From positions 434,001 through 498,000 of the forward strand of contig NZ_CP061316.1 of assembly GCF_018688335.1 (NCBI RefSeq): a stretch of 64,000 bases of DNA, read 5' to 3'. This DNA comes from Polynucleobacter sp. AP-Jannik-300A-C4. GTDB taxonomy: Bacteria; Pseudomonadota; Gammaproteobacteria; Burkholderiales; Burkholderiaceae. The notes under the pieces are model-generated. The model saw only the letters and a program-made list of their open reading frames with translations. It was not told the origin of the DNA and searched no databases. Each line of letters starts with the position of its first letter. The first letter of the stretch is position 1. The translations under genes and the position numbers were made by a program. Shown here in pieces: positions 49,509 to 57,562 of this stretch.

Positions 49509-50435
49509 TTACAGGTATTGAACACCTGGTAGGGCGCATTGGCGAATCACTTCAGCTAGCTCATTCATTGCGGCGGCCCGTGGAAAGTTCTTCCGCCAGA
49601 CGAGGCAAACTCGTCTGGTTGGAATAGGGTCCTCAAATGGGATGTAACGAATGAGCTGATCCGAAGAGGCGGCATCAGATGCGGACGTTCTTGGTAGTAC
49701 TGAAATCCCGATACCGCTAGCCACCATCTGACGGATGGTTTCCAATGATGAGCCTTCAAAGCTACGCTGCTCTCCAATGGTTGCGCCAGATCCAAGGCGA
49801 TTCAATTCTGGGCACACGCCAAGAACATGGTCTCTAAAACAGTGACCCGTGCCAAGTAATAAAGTATTTTGCTCTTTAAGCTCTCGATGCGGGATTGATG
49901 TTCGGTTTTCCCAAGGGTGGCCTTTGGGTACTGCGACTAAAAATGGCTCGTCATACAGGTCAATCTGGTTTAGTCCAGTGCTGGCAAAGGGCTCGGCTAT
50001 CACTACACAATCTAAGGCTCCTTGACGCAAGACTTCTAATAGACGAATAGTGCAGTTCTCCTCTAAAAACAGCGGGGCATGGGGCAAGCGCTCTCGTGCA
50101 ACCCTTACTAGGCTAGGCAACAAGTAGGGCGCGATAGTGTAGATGGCGCCAAGCCTCAGTGGACCTGACAGAGGATCTTGACCATGCTTTGCCAAGTGCT
50201 TTAAGGAGTTAGCTTCTTCAAGTACTCTTTGGGCTTGATCGACAATCAATGCGCCAAGACTAGTCATTGCAACTTCAGTATTAGTACGCTCAAAAATTTG
50301 CGTGTTGAGCTCTTCCTCTAACTTTCTGATGGCTACTGATAGGGTAGGCTGAGATACAAAGCAAGCATCAGCGGCCCTGCCAAAGTGACGTTCTCGAGCA
50401 ACTGCGACGATATAGCGAAGTTCTGTAAGGGTCAT
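49509..50435 (-). CDS. oxyR: LysR-type peroxide sensor OxyR
   Basis: Transcription activator that senses H2O2 through a disulfide. The 308 residues carry an N-terminal winged helix (FGRAADACFVSQPTLSVAIR) and a LysR substrate domain with the redox pair exactly at C199 and C208 (GHCFRDHVLGVC), identical in numbering to E. coli OxyR. It is next to the DUF3501 gene and close to rubrerythrin, so these genes are likely part of its peroxide response, although no clean OxyR box was seen. A DsbA/FrnE-like gene lies 2 bp upstream on the same strand. Confidence 0.94.
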   Translation of the reverse strand: MTLTELRYIVAVARERHFGRAADACFVSQPTLSVAIRKLEEELNTQIFERTNTEVAMTSLGALIVDQAQRVLEEANSLKHLAKHGQDPLSGPLRLGAIYTIAPYLLPSLVRVARERLPHAPLFLEENCTIRLLEVLRQGALDCVVIAEPFASTGLNQIDLYDEPFLVAVPKGHPWENRTSIPHRELKEQNTLLLGTGHCFRDHVLGVCPELNRLGSGATIGEQRSFEGSSLETIRQMVASGIGISVLPRTSASDAASSDQLIRYIPFEDPIPTRRVCLVWRKNFPRAAAMNELAEVIRQCALPGVQYL

Positions 50436-50437
50436 GC

Positions 50438-51094
50438 TTATTCGGTCTGAATTAATTGTTCAAATGCGTTGATAAATGACTCAGGAGCTTGAGCCCCTTG
50501 GACGAGATATTGGTCGTTCAGAATTACTGAGGGTACAGAGTGAATTCCTGCACCAGTATATTGAGCCTCTTCTTCGCGTACTTCATTTGCGTATAGCCCG
50601 CTATCAAGAATCTGCTTTGCTTTATCTGGATCAAGGCCGGCCGTAATGACTGCATTGAGGAGGTTTTGTTGATCATCTAAATTGACTGCCAGGCAGAAAT
50701 ACGTCTTCAGTAATTCTGTTTTTAAGCTTGCTTGCTTCTCAAGGCCATACTCTTTACCGGCCCAATGTAAAAGACGATGTGCATCGAAGGTGTTATAGAC
50801 TCGCTTGCGACCCTCAGGGTGGAACTTAAAGCCAGCCTCAAGAGCGCGCTCTCTAATCTGGGCTTGGTTAGCCTGCACTTGCTCTACGGTAAGACCATAC
50901 TTTTCAGTAAGGTGCTCGATTGCATCCTGGCCGCCTAAGGGCATATTGGGATTAAGTTCGAAAGGTCGAAAGCGCACTTCAAAGTTTGCTTTGTCACTGA
51001 ATGCGGTGATAGCCTTATTGAGGTTGCCTAAGCCTACGGCACACCATGGGCAGGCTATGTCTGATACAAAGTCAATTTTGATAGTGGGTTTCAT
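50438..51094 (-). CDS. FrnE/DsbA-family thiol oxidoreductase
   Basis: 218-residue thioredoxin-fold protein with CPWC active site at 15-18 (SDIACPWCAVGLG) and the cis-Pro SVPSVILNDQYLVQGAQAPE. No signal peptide, so it should be cytosolic like FrnE, which acts in oxidative-stress resistance in Deinococcus. It ends 2 bp before oxyR on the same strand, consistent with co-transcription. The exact substrate is unknown. Confidence 0.9.
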   Translation of the reverse strand: MKPTIKIDFVSDIACPWCAVGLGNLNKAITAFSDKANFEVRFRPFELNPNMPLGGQDAIEHLTEKYGLTVEQVQANQAQIRERALEAGFKFHPEGRKRVYNTFDAHRLLHWAGKEYGLEKQASLKTELLKTYFCLAVNLDDQQNLLNAVITAGLDPDKAKQILDSGLYANEVREEEAQYTGAGIHSVPSVILNDQYLVQGAQAPESFINAFEQLIQTE

Positions 51095-51156
51095 AGAAAC
51101 TATTCTATAGAAGCATTGGCATAAATGCTTGCCTCCAATGGACTAAGGAATTTAAG

Positions 51157-51903
51157 CTAGTTTCCGCCGGCAACGTCAATAAATGAGGCGCTTGTATAAG
51201 AGGATTCATCAGAGGCAAGCCAAACAATTGCAGAGGCTACTTCAGTTGCAGATCCACCTCTTTGCATGGGGATAAATTGCTTAACGCGCTCAATCCGATT
51301 TGGCTCACCTCCACTCGCATGAATATCCGTATCGATATAGCCAGGACGAACAGCATTCACTCGAATGTTGTCAATGGCCAGTTCTTTTGCCAAACCAATT
51401 GTTAGCGTATCGATTGCACCTTTAGAGGCTGCATAGTCGACATATTCCCGAGGGGATCCAAGACGAGAAGCTACAGAGGAAATATTCACTATAGATCCAC
51501 CAGTTCCCTGATACCTAGTGGACATCAATTTGATTGCCGCCTGAATGCATAAAATCGTCGAAAAGACGTTGGCATTAAAGATACGCTGTATGCGCTCGCT
51601 CGACATGTCCTCAAGGCGCATCTGAGTTTCCAGAATTCCGGCATTATTGACTAGGGCATGAAGTCCCCCAAAAGTTTGCACCGTTTCTGTAAAGAGATGT
51701 TTAACTTCTTCAGCAAGAGTGACATCTGCCTTGACGGCGATGGCTAGGCCTCCATTACTCCGAATCTCATCTACAACGGCTTGGGCCTCATCAGCATGGG
51801 ATTTATAGTTGACGCACACCGCGAAGCCTTTGCTAGCAGCTAGTTTTGCAGTTGCAGCTCCTATGCCGCGACTTGCCCCAGTAATAATCATGACTTTTGA
51901 CAT
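51157..51903 (-). CDS. Short-chain dehydrogenase/reductase
   Basis: 248-residue classical SDR. Cofactor motif TGASRGIG (8-15), NAG (NNAGIL), catalytic Ser in NISSVASRLG and YxxxK (YAASK) are all present. The C-terminus FIDVAGGN is typical. VCVNYKS after the second strand suggests NADP(H) preference. The substrate cannot be named. It stands between the FrnE-like gene and a LysR gene on the same strand, with larger gaps. Confidence 0.9.
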   Translation of the reverse strand: MSKVMIITGASRGIGAATAKLAASKGFAVCVNYKSHADEAQAVVDEIRSNGGLAIAVKADVTLAEEVKHLFTETVQTFGGLHALVNNAGILETQMRLEDMSSERIQRIFNANVFSTILCIQAAIKLMSTRYQGTGGSIVNISSVASRLGSPREYVDYAASKGAIDTLTIGLAKELAIDNIRVNAVRPGYIDTDIHASGGEPNRIERVKQFIPMQRGGSATEVASAIVWLASDESSYTSASFIDVAGGN

Positions 51904-52012
51904 GACTCCATACTACTAGCTTTGCCATACTCAGTCATAGTGAGTAAGGGGCGGGATTGTTTTAGTGGCTAGATAATAATTAAAAAGATTAGGCAAAACC
52001 TGATTAGGGCAA

Positions 52013-52927
52013 TTATTTTGGGGCTAGTTTTAGAAGATGTTGGCTAAGTAATGTTGCAGCAGGTAACTGATTGGTTTTTGCCTTCATTGCTAAGAGAAGA
52101 TTTCGTTTGGCCCATGAATCCTCAAGTTGAATAGTCTTGAGATCCAATGCCTTGATTTGAGCTGCGCAGGCCTGAAGTGGTAAGACGCCTATTCCCAAGT
52201 TCACTGCGATCATCTGGCACATGGCATCGTAGCTTCTAACCTGAATTCTCAGTTTCATTTGTTTTCCCAGTTTTTCAGCACTTCGAGAAGTGAGTTCAAG
52301 TAATGAGCTACCTCTGTTAAGCCCTACAAAATCATATTGAAGACATTCTTCAAATGAGATGTGCTTTCTTTTACTTACCTGATGTCCTTTGCTGCAGGCT
52401 ATGACCAACTGATCTCTACCAATGATTTGAGTATCTAATCCGGATATAACTGGGCCTTCCGCAAAGACGCCAATATCCGCTATTCCATCCATCAATGCTC
52501 TTACGATATCGCCGCTCAATTGCTCCTCCACTTCAACCTGTATTTCAGGGTGAATTTTTAGGAAGCTAGCCAGTGAAGCTGGTAGAAACTCAGTTAAGGC
52601 AGACATATTTGCCCAGAGTCTGACGTGGCCTTTTACCCCCTTGGAGAATTCACCCAATTCATTACTTAATTGTTCAAAGCCTTGAAAAAGTCTTAATGCA
52701 TGCTGCATCACCGCATGGCCTGCAGGCGTAATGGAGACTCCTTTAACAGAGCGTTCGAGTAGCGGGATGCCAACCGTCTCTTCAAACTCAGAAATTCGTC
52801 TGCTAGCAGCTGATAGAGCTAGGTTGCATGCGCTCGCCCCCTTGGTAATGCTCCCGGTTTGCACTATGGAGCAGAAGAGCTTGAGGGTGACAAAGTCAAC
52901 TCTGGCGGGGTTGAGCGGGTTATTCAT
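52013..52927 (-). CDS. LysR-family regulator of the adjacent CoA-transferase cluster
   Basis: 304 residues with an N-terminal winged helix-turn-helix (GSITKGASACNLALSAASRR) and a LysR effector domain (about 95-300). It is divergent from the CoA transferase gene with a 112-bp gap that contains two inverted repeats, so it almost certainly controls that operon. Ligand unknown; an acyl-CoA or dicarboxylic acid would fit the gene set. Confidence 0.9.
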   Translation of the reverse strand: MNNPLNPARVDFVTLKLFCSIVQTGSITKGASACNLALSAASRRISEFEETVGIPLLERSVKGVSITPAGHAVMQHALRLFQGFEQLSNELGEFSKGVKGHVRLWANMSALTEFLPASLASFLKIHPEIQVEVEEQLSGDIVRALMDGIADIGVFAEGPVISGLDTQIIGRDQLVIACSKGHQVSKRKHISFEECLQYDFVGLNRGSSLLELTSRSAEKLGKQMKLRIQVRSYDAMCQMIAVNLGIGVLPLQACAAQIKALDLKTIQLEDSWAKRNLLLAMKAKTNQLPAATLLSQHLLKLAPK

Positions 52928-52942
52928 GGGGTAATTCTAACC

Positions 52943-52991
52943 ATACCTTCGCAAAATGAGAAGGTATCGACTTGAAATAGCAATTTTCAAG
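52943..52991. promoter_or_regulatory. Two adjacent palindromes in the LysR/CoA-transferase gap
   Basis: ATACCTTC-N9-GAAGGTAT (52943-52967) has perfect 8-bp arms and contains a T-N11-A LysR box. CTTGAAA-N7-TTTCAAG (52971-52991) has perfect 7-bp arms. They sit 16-64 bp before the regulator's start codon and 49-97 bp before the CoA transferase, as expected for LysR recognition and activation sites. Confidence 0.6.
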
Positions 52992-53039
52992 ACTGATGAA
53001 TGGGAGTACCTTTGCTAAAAAGATATTTCAGGGGATCTT

Positions 53040-54236
53040 ATGGAGCCATTGGCAAAGTTGAAAGTAATAGAGATGGGGCAGTTGATTGCTGGCCCATTTG
53101 CGGCTAAAACTTTAGCCGACTTTGGTGCTGATGTTATCAAAATAGAACCTCCAAATGTGGGTGATGCGCTACGTAAGTGGCGATTGCTGAAGGATGGAAC
53201 CTCTGTTTGGTGGCAGGTTCAGTCACGCAATAAGCGATCCCTCTCATTAGATCTAAAGCTAGTAGAGGCTCAAGAAATTGTCAGGACGCTCGTAAAAGAA
53301 GCAGATGTATTAATTGAAAACTTCCGTCCCGGAACATTGGAAGGGTGGGGTCTTGATCCACAAAAATTACTCGAAATAAATCCACGCCTAATTGTTCTTC
53401 GTATTAGTGGTTATGGTCAAACTGGCCCCTATCGTGACAAGCCGGGCTTTGGTGTGGTCGCAGAAGCCATGGGAGGCTTACGTCATCTTACTGCTGAGCC
53501 TGGAAGGGTGCCGGTTCGGGTGGGCATCAGCATTGGTGACACCTTAGCGTCCTTACATGGTGTTATTGGAATATTACTGGCTCTGCAAGAGCGACATCAC
53601 AGTGGCCAAGGTCAAATTATTGATATCGCACTGTATGAAGCAGTATTTAATTGCATGGAAAGTTTATTACCTGAATACAGTGCATTTGGCGAAGTAAGAC
53701 AGGCAGCTGGAAGTGCTTTGCCGGGTATTGCTCCCACCAATGCCTATCTGTGTGCAGATGGAGGGTATGTTCTTGTAGCTGGCAATGGCGATAGTATATT
53801 TAAGCGTCTGATGGGCGTCATCGGGCGTGATGATCTGGGTAGCGATCCTCAGCTAGAGAATAACGATGGCCGTGTGAAGCGTGTTGCTGAGCTTGATGGG
53901 GCTATTGGTGTGTGGGCTAAAACAGTTAGCACTGATAAGGCTCTAGAGATTCTGGACTCTGTCTCAGTTCCTGCCGGTCGAATTTATACCATTGCTGATA
54001 TTGCTAGCGATCCTCATTACAAGGCGCGGGGGAATATTGAAACGATTCAAATGCAAGATGGATCCAAATTAGATGTGCCTGGTGTGATTCCAAAACTTTC
54101 TCGTACGCCTGGATCCATTAAGACTCTAGCTCCTGATATTGGAGAGAATACTGATGAGATATTACGCAGCCTAGGCTTGAATGAATTTCAAGTTACGTCC
54201 TTAAAAGAACGCGGTGTTGCATTTACTAAAAGCTAA
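53040..54236 (+). CDS. Class III (CaiB/BaiF) CoA transferase
   Basis: 398-residue family III CoA transferase moving CoA between organic acids. Family sequence KVIEMGQLIAGPFAAKTLAD opens the protein. The catalytic Asp is probably that in GISIGDTLASLHG (near 166), and further motifs (VLIENFRPGTLEGWGLD, GYGQTGPYRDKPGF) are intact. It heads an operon with an HMG-CoA-lyase-like enzyme and a VOC protein, suggesting activation and cleavage of a branched dicarboxylic or hydroxy acid. The substrate is not determined. Confidence 0.92.
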   Translation: MEPLAKLKVIEMGQLIAGPFAAKTLADFGADVIKIEPPNVGDALRKWRLLKDGTSVWWQVQSRNKRSLSLDLKLVEAQEIVRTLVKEADVLIENFRPGTLEGWGLDPQKLLEINPRLIVLRISGYGQTGPYRDKPGFGVVAEAMGGLRHLTAEPGRVPVRVGISIGDTLASLHGVIGILLALQERHHSGQGQIIDIALYEAVFNCMESLLPEYSAFGEVRQAAGSALPGIAPTNAYLCADGGYVLVAGNGDSIFKRLMGVIGRDDLGSDPQLENNDGRVKRVAELDGAIGVWAKTVSTDKALEILDSVSVPAGRIYTIADIASDPHYKARGNIETIQMQDGSKLDVPGVIPKLSRTPGSIKTLAPDIGENTDEILRSLGLNEFQVTSLKERGVAFTKS

Positions 54237-54249
54237 TGAACAGAAGATC

Positions 54250-55185
54250 ATGACAAGAATATATTTTAACGATGTGGTGACAAGAGATGGGTTTCAAATT
54301 GAGCCCAACTTTATTCCTACCGATGACAAAGTAAAGTTGGTGGATGAGCTAAGTGAATGTGGCTTCGCAAAAATCGAGGTGACATCATTTACTTCGCCAA
54401 AGTCTATCCCCATGCTCAGAGATGCGGAAGAAGTAATGGGTCGCATTAAACGATTGCCTGAAGTGGAATACACCGTGCTGGTGCCTAATCTTCGGGGCGC
54501 AGAGCGAGCCTTTGAATCTAAGGCTGATGAATTTAATTTGGTGATGTCCACATCTGAAACCCATAACCTAGCGAATCTTCGAATGGGAAGAGAAAAAAGT
54601 TTTGCCGGATTGGCAGAAGTAATTAAATACGTTAATGGCAGAACACCCATTAATGTTTCTCTTTCTACCAGCTTTGGCTGTCCTATGGAGGGTGAGGTTC
54701 CTCAAGATGTTGTGGAGGGATTTGCTCAGCGCTTTTCTGATCTGGGTGTGAGGGGGATTACGATTTGCGATACAACGGGGATGGCCAATCCAGATCAGGT
54801 AAAGAGGATGTGCGATTCTCTGCAAAAACGCTTTCCTAGTATTCAGCTGACTTTGCACTTCCACAATACGCGAGGCATGGGTTTAGCCAATCTCTTGGCG
54901 GCAGTTCAGTCTGGCATTGTGCGATTTGATGGATCGCTCGGTGGTTTAGGGGGATGCCCTTACGCGCCTGGAGCAAGCGGAAATATTTCTAGCGAGGATG
55001 CCATTCATATGCTCGATGCTATGGGATATGACACAGGTATCAACATATCTAAGTTATTGCAGCTTGCTAAGGAGTTGCCACAGATCGTCGGTCATGAAGT
55101 ACCAGGTCAGGTTGCCAAAGCTGGCAGTACTTACGCACTGCATCCCGAGCCAAGTTATGTTGAAGAGTTACGTCGCGCGCAATAA
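54250..55185 (+). CDS. HMG-CoA lyase-like enzyme
   Basis: TIM-barrel lyase of the HMGL-like family. The 311-residue reading from ATG 54250 is preferred; a GTG at 54214 lies within the CoA transferase gene. The metal/substrate motif is TRDGFQ (RDGLQ in human HMGCL), with HFHNTRGMGLAN and the active-site cysteine loop GGLGGCPYAPGASGN. The last two retain the metal-binding His pair and the catalytic Cys. The HFHNTRG variant fits bacterial HMGL-like or citramalyl-CoA-lyase-type enzymes. With the CoA transferase it would cleave a 3-hydroxy-3-methyl acyl-CoA. Confidence 0.9.
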   Translation: MTRIYFNDVVTRDGFQIEPNFIPTDDKVKLVDELSECGFAKIEVTSFTSPKSIPMLRDAEEVMGRIKRLPEVEYTVLVPNLRGAERAFESKADEFNLVMSTSETHNLANLRMGREKSFAGLAEVIKYVNGRTPINVSLSTSFGCPMEGEVPQDVVEGFAQRFSDLGVRGITICDTTGMANPDQVKRMCDSLQKRFPSIQLTLHFHNTRGMGLANLLAAVQSGIVRFDGSLGGLGGCPYAPGASGNISSEDAIHMLDAMGYDTGINISKLLQLAKELPQIVGHEVPGQVAKAGSTYALHPEPSYVEELRRAQ

Positions 55186-55264
55186 ATTCTAAAAAATCTT
55201 TGATTGCGAAACCCCTGTTTTCGGATGCACCACCCAAACTGGAAGAATTTGATATGAGGAGAAA

Positions 55265-55660
55265 ATGATGATTGATCACCTAGATCATCTAGTACTTACG
55301 ACAGCTAAAGAGGCTGAGTGCGTGGATTTCTATACCCGTGTTCTTGGAATGAAGCTTGAATCCTTTATTGGTGGAACCCCACCTGTTGAGAGAAAGGCAT
55401 TTAAGTTTGGCAATCAAAAAATTAACCTTCACATTAAAGGAAAAGAGTTTGAGCCAAAAGCAGACATTCCTACCCCGGGGTCACTAGATCTATGTTTCAT
55501 TGCTGATCGACCGCTGGAGAAGGTCATTGAGAAATTAATGGCAGCGGGATGGCCAATTATTGAGGGTCCCGTTCTTCGAACCGGTGCTACGCAAAAAATT
55601 AACTCAGTTTATGTGCGCGACCCAGATCAAAATTTAATTGAAGTATCTGAATTAATTTAA
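55265..55660 (+). CDS. VOC (glyoxalase/dioxygenase) superfamily protein
   Basis: 131-residue vicinal-oxygen-chelate fold protein with IDHLDHLVLTTAKEAECVDF, FYTRVLGMKLE and the C-terminal RDPDQNLIEVSELI. The metal-ligand pattern H...E (HLDHLVLT, LIEVSE) is visible. VOC proteins include lyases, epimerases and dioxygenases, so no reaction is assigned. GAGGAG precedes the first of two in-frame ATGs. It is the third gene of the LysR-linked cluster, before a broken Bug gene. Confidence 0.85.
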   Translation: MMIDHLDHLVLTTAKEAECVDFYTRVLGMKLESFIGGTPPVERKAFKFGNQKINLHIKGKEFEPKADIPTPGSLDLCFIADRPLEKVIEKLMAAGWPIIEGPVLRTGATQKINSVYVRDPDQNLIEVSELI

Positions 55661-55682
55661 ATAAGTAAATAAGGAGACAAAA

Positions 55683-55941
55683 ATGAAGATGCGCATATTT
55701 ATAAAAACACTAGCGACCCTTTCAATTGGAAGTTTTTCCTTATCTGGGTTTGCTCAAGAAGCTTATCCAAATAAGCTAATAACACTAGTTGTTCCCAGCT
55801 CGTCCTGATACCCAAAAGATGGCAGAGGACTTGGGAACTTTTGTTGAGAAAATGCCCCCAGCCCAATTGGCAACCTTTACAAAGAAGGAATATGATTACT
55901 GGGGAAATGTAATTAAGAATGCGAGTATTACTGCTGAATAA
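55683..55941 (+). pseudogene. Bug/TctC-type solute-binding protein, internally deleted
   Basis: The first 41 codons encode a complete signal peptide and the start of a Bug (tripartite tricarboxylate transporter receptor) protein: SGFAQEAYPNKLITLVVPSS, then TGA at 55806. Immediately downstream, in another frame, lies the C-terminal end of the same family (RPDTQKMAEDLGTFVEKMPP ... KKEYDYWGNVIKNA, stop 55941). About 240 residues between them are missing. So one internal deletion with a frame change removed the binding domain. An intact gene would have completed the catabolic cluster by delivering its substrate. A GGAG ribosome-binding site is still present. Confidence 0.88.
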
Positions 55942-55988
55942 ATTGTTTATCGCCTAGAGAGAACTCTAAACATTCTGAGCGATAAAAG

Positions 55989-56017
55989 AAGGGGGTCGCA
56001 TTCTTGTGACCCCTTTT
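55989..56017. terminator. Intrinsic terminator after the Bug remnant
   Basis: AAGGGGGTCGCA and TGTGACCCCTTTT form an imperfect GC-rich stem with a T-run. It ends the CoA-transferase cluster. Confidence 0.75.
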
Positions 56018-56022
56018 GCTAT

Positions 56023-56074
56023 TGGTGGATTGGGCGAGATTGACTTCGTTGAAACTTCATTTTCGAACTCGCGA
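56023..56074 (-). repeat. Degenerate, split copy of the tRNA-Lys 3' end
   Basis: TGGTGGATTGGGCGAGATT (56023-56041) matches 17 of 19 bases of the 3' end of the intact tRNA-Lys at 57599. It is followed after a 22-bp insert by CGAACTCGCGA (56064-56074), the adjoining part of the T-arm. The insert ACTTCGTT...GCGATAAG-like material resembles the hairpin at 16473. It appears to be an old attachment-site copy. Confidence 0.55.
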
Positions 56075-56146
56075 TAAGCTTTTTTAGAAAATGACCCGCT
56101 GATGCTGCGATAGAATTACTACATTACTAACGCAAAGGACCAGATC

Positions 56147-56389
56147 ATGAAAATTGTTAACTCCACATTGATAACTCTGGCAACAGGCCTTGTATTAGCA
56201 GCTTGTGCTCAACAGACAGAATTAATTCCCACTAAGGGTCAATCACCTGAGCGCTACAACCAAGACCGCGCAGCTTGTATAAAAGAGTCCAATACATACT
56301 ACGGTAACAGTGGTGGCGCCCCATCTGATTCTGATGTATTTTTGGGATGCATGAAGGCAAAGGGTTATCAAATTAAACAAAAGTTCTAA
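56147..56389 (+). CDS. Small lipoprotein
   Basis: 80-residue lipoprotein with lipobox LAAC (Cys near 20) and a short mature domain containing two further cysteines (RAACIKESNTYYG, LGCMKAKGYQ). No precise family. AAAGGA precedes ATG 56147 and a strong terminator follows. It lies between the split and the clean tRNA-Lys 3'-end copies, so it could be cassette cargo. Lipidation and outer-membrane location are inferred from the lipobox. Confidence 0.75.
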   Translation: MKIVNSTLITLATGLVLAACAQQTELIPTKGQSPERYNQDRAACIKESNTYYGNSGGAPSDSDVFLGCMKAKGYQIKQKF

Positions 56390-56431
56390 TGCTGATAGAT
56401 GAGGGCGCTAAGTACTTTTGCCGTTCTAAAG

Positions 56432-56461
56432 AAATTAAACCACCTTCGGGTGGTTTAATTT
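56432..56461. terminator. Intrinsic terminator with TTCG loop
   Basis: AAATTAAACCACC-TTCG-GGTGGTTTAATTT: 13-bp perfect stem with a TTCG tetraloop and T-tract, directly downstream of the small lipoprotein gene. Confidence 0.92.
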
Positions 56462-56476
56462 TGTCGACCAACCCAG

Positions 56477-56517
56477 GATACTTGTGGGTCGGGCGAGATT
56501 CGAACTCGCGACCAACG
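56477..56517 (-). repeat. Clean 41-bp copy of the tRNA-Lys 3' end (att-like direct repeat)
   Basis: Matches 40 of 41 bases with 57594-57634, which covers the 3' flank, acceptor arm, T-arm and variable region of the intact tRNA-Lys. The single difference changes the encoded CCA. Homology ends before the anticodon stem, so this is no functional tRNA. Duplicated tRNA 3' ends are typical attL/attR products of tyrosine-recombinase integration; no integrase is present here. Confidence 0.85.
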
Positions 56518-56523
56518 CAGTCT

Positions 56524-56591
56524 GAAACTCATTTAGCGCTCTTGTCCACACGTGACACTCAATCGCTGCAGGCATTGCGCTACCGAGTTTC
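56524..56591. repeat. Inverted repeat next to the tRNA-Lys fragment
   Basis: GAAACTC-N4-AGCGC at the left pairs with GCGCT-N3-GAGTTTC at the right, spanning 68 bp with an internal 37-bp segment. It begins 6 bp after the tRNA-fragment repeat. Could be a folded cruciform used by a recombinase, a small RNA or the remains of a tRNA-like gene. Function unknown. Confidence 0.4.
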
Positions 56592-56692
56592 TTTTGAATT
56601 GATTAAGGAAAGAATTTCACCATAAAGATGGTGTGAATATAAGGAATGACATAAGATGAGGCTAATTATTTCTATTTCTCGAGTCAGAAAAT

Positions 56693-57340
56693 ATGTTACA
56701 AGAAGATAAAAAATCCATTATTGAGGCGGAAGAGCGTTTTAGGCATGAAATTAAGTTAAAGCTCGAAAGCGAATTTGCTAAAAGCCAGCCCACTATTGAA
56801 AAGATAGAAGACTCAGCTAAAGATATTGAAAAGAAAGCTTCTTCAAAAGTATTGGATTTTTTGAATAGTTCATTGGGGATGCTATTGATTTCCTCGGTGT
56901 TGATTTCGGGTGGTGGGACACTTTATCAGCAGGCACAACATCATTATGCAGTGGAGCAAAAAAATAAAGAGCAATTAGTGGCTTATCAATTTGAGATTGG
57001 CGATCGCATTCAAAATATGCGTTATTTGCTTCGACACAGCAAGACGGTAGGTGATGCAAAAACCGCATTGGCTAGCATATTCAAAAGCAAATTTCCCCTG
57101 AACTCAGATTTGGATAATAAAAGTCTTTCTGCTCTGTACTTTAATTTGTATCAATTAATACAGGGAAGTCAAAAGACAAAGAGCAGAGAGGCTATGGAGA
57201 TCTTAAGAGAACTTGAGGATGCTGAGTATTCGCTGCAATCTAAAGATAACAATAGCTTACTCAATGCCGATGAAAAAGAAAAGCTAACCCAATTGGTTTT
57301 GAGTATCGAAAAACTTCATCTAGATTCACCTGTTAACTAG
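56693..57340 (+). CDS. Coiled-coil membrane protein of unknown function between tRNA-Lys repeats
   Basis: 215 residues, unrecognised. The N-terminal part is a charged coiled coil (about 1-55, EERFRHEIKLKLESEFAKSQ), followed by one membrane span (about 60-78, LGMLLISSVLISGGGTLYQ) and a helical C-terminal domain (about 85-210). It is the only gene between two direct repeats derived from tRNA-Lys (56477 and 57594), hence likely cargo of a mobile element or what remains of one. Lys/Glu-rich, AT-rich codons differ from neighbours. The start ATG 56693 has a weak ribosome-binding site. No phage-defence motif is visible. Confidence 0.6.
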   Translation: MLQEDKKSIIEAEERFRHEIKLKLESEFAKSQPTIEKIEDSAKDIEKKASSKVLDFLNSSLGMLLISSVLISGGGTLYQQAQHHYAVEQKNKEQLVAYQFEIGDRIQNMRYLLRHSKTVGDAKTALASIFKSKFPLNSDLDNKSLSALYFNLYQLIQGSQKTKSREAMEILRELEDAEYSLQSKDNNSLLNADEKEKLTQLVLSIEKLHLDSPVN

Positions 57341-57562
57341 TTGTGTCGAAGGATCAATTTAGCCACATTCCATTGAGAATCTGAACAGCCTAATTGTTGC
57401 GCTATTTTTTTGAATCTTCTTGTTGGTGAACCCGATAACCAACCTTTAAAAACACACTTATAGTGCTGTTGCTCCTCGAGCGCCCATCATCCTTACCTAT
57501 GGCGAACCCATGGATTGCCTGTTCTTAAAGCAGGCGCAACATTTCCTTACACCAGAAAGACA

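Noticed and set aside
55683..55808. Intact 41-residue secreted peptide gene
   Set aside because: The sequence is the N-terminus of a Bug receptor and the family's C-terminus follows immediately in another frame, so a deletion remnant explains it.
56477..56600. A second, functional tRNA at the tRNA-Lys fragment
   Set aside because: Only the acceptor 3' strand and T-arm are conserved; no matching 5' acceptor strand or anticodon stem can be formed.
56389..56625. 78-codon open frame overlapping the terminator and the tRNA fragment
   Set aside because: It reads through a terminator hairpin, the tRNA-Lys 3' copy and the inverted repeat; the translation looks like no protein.
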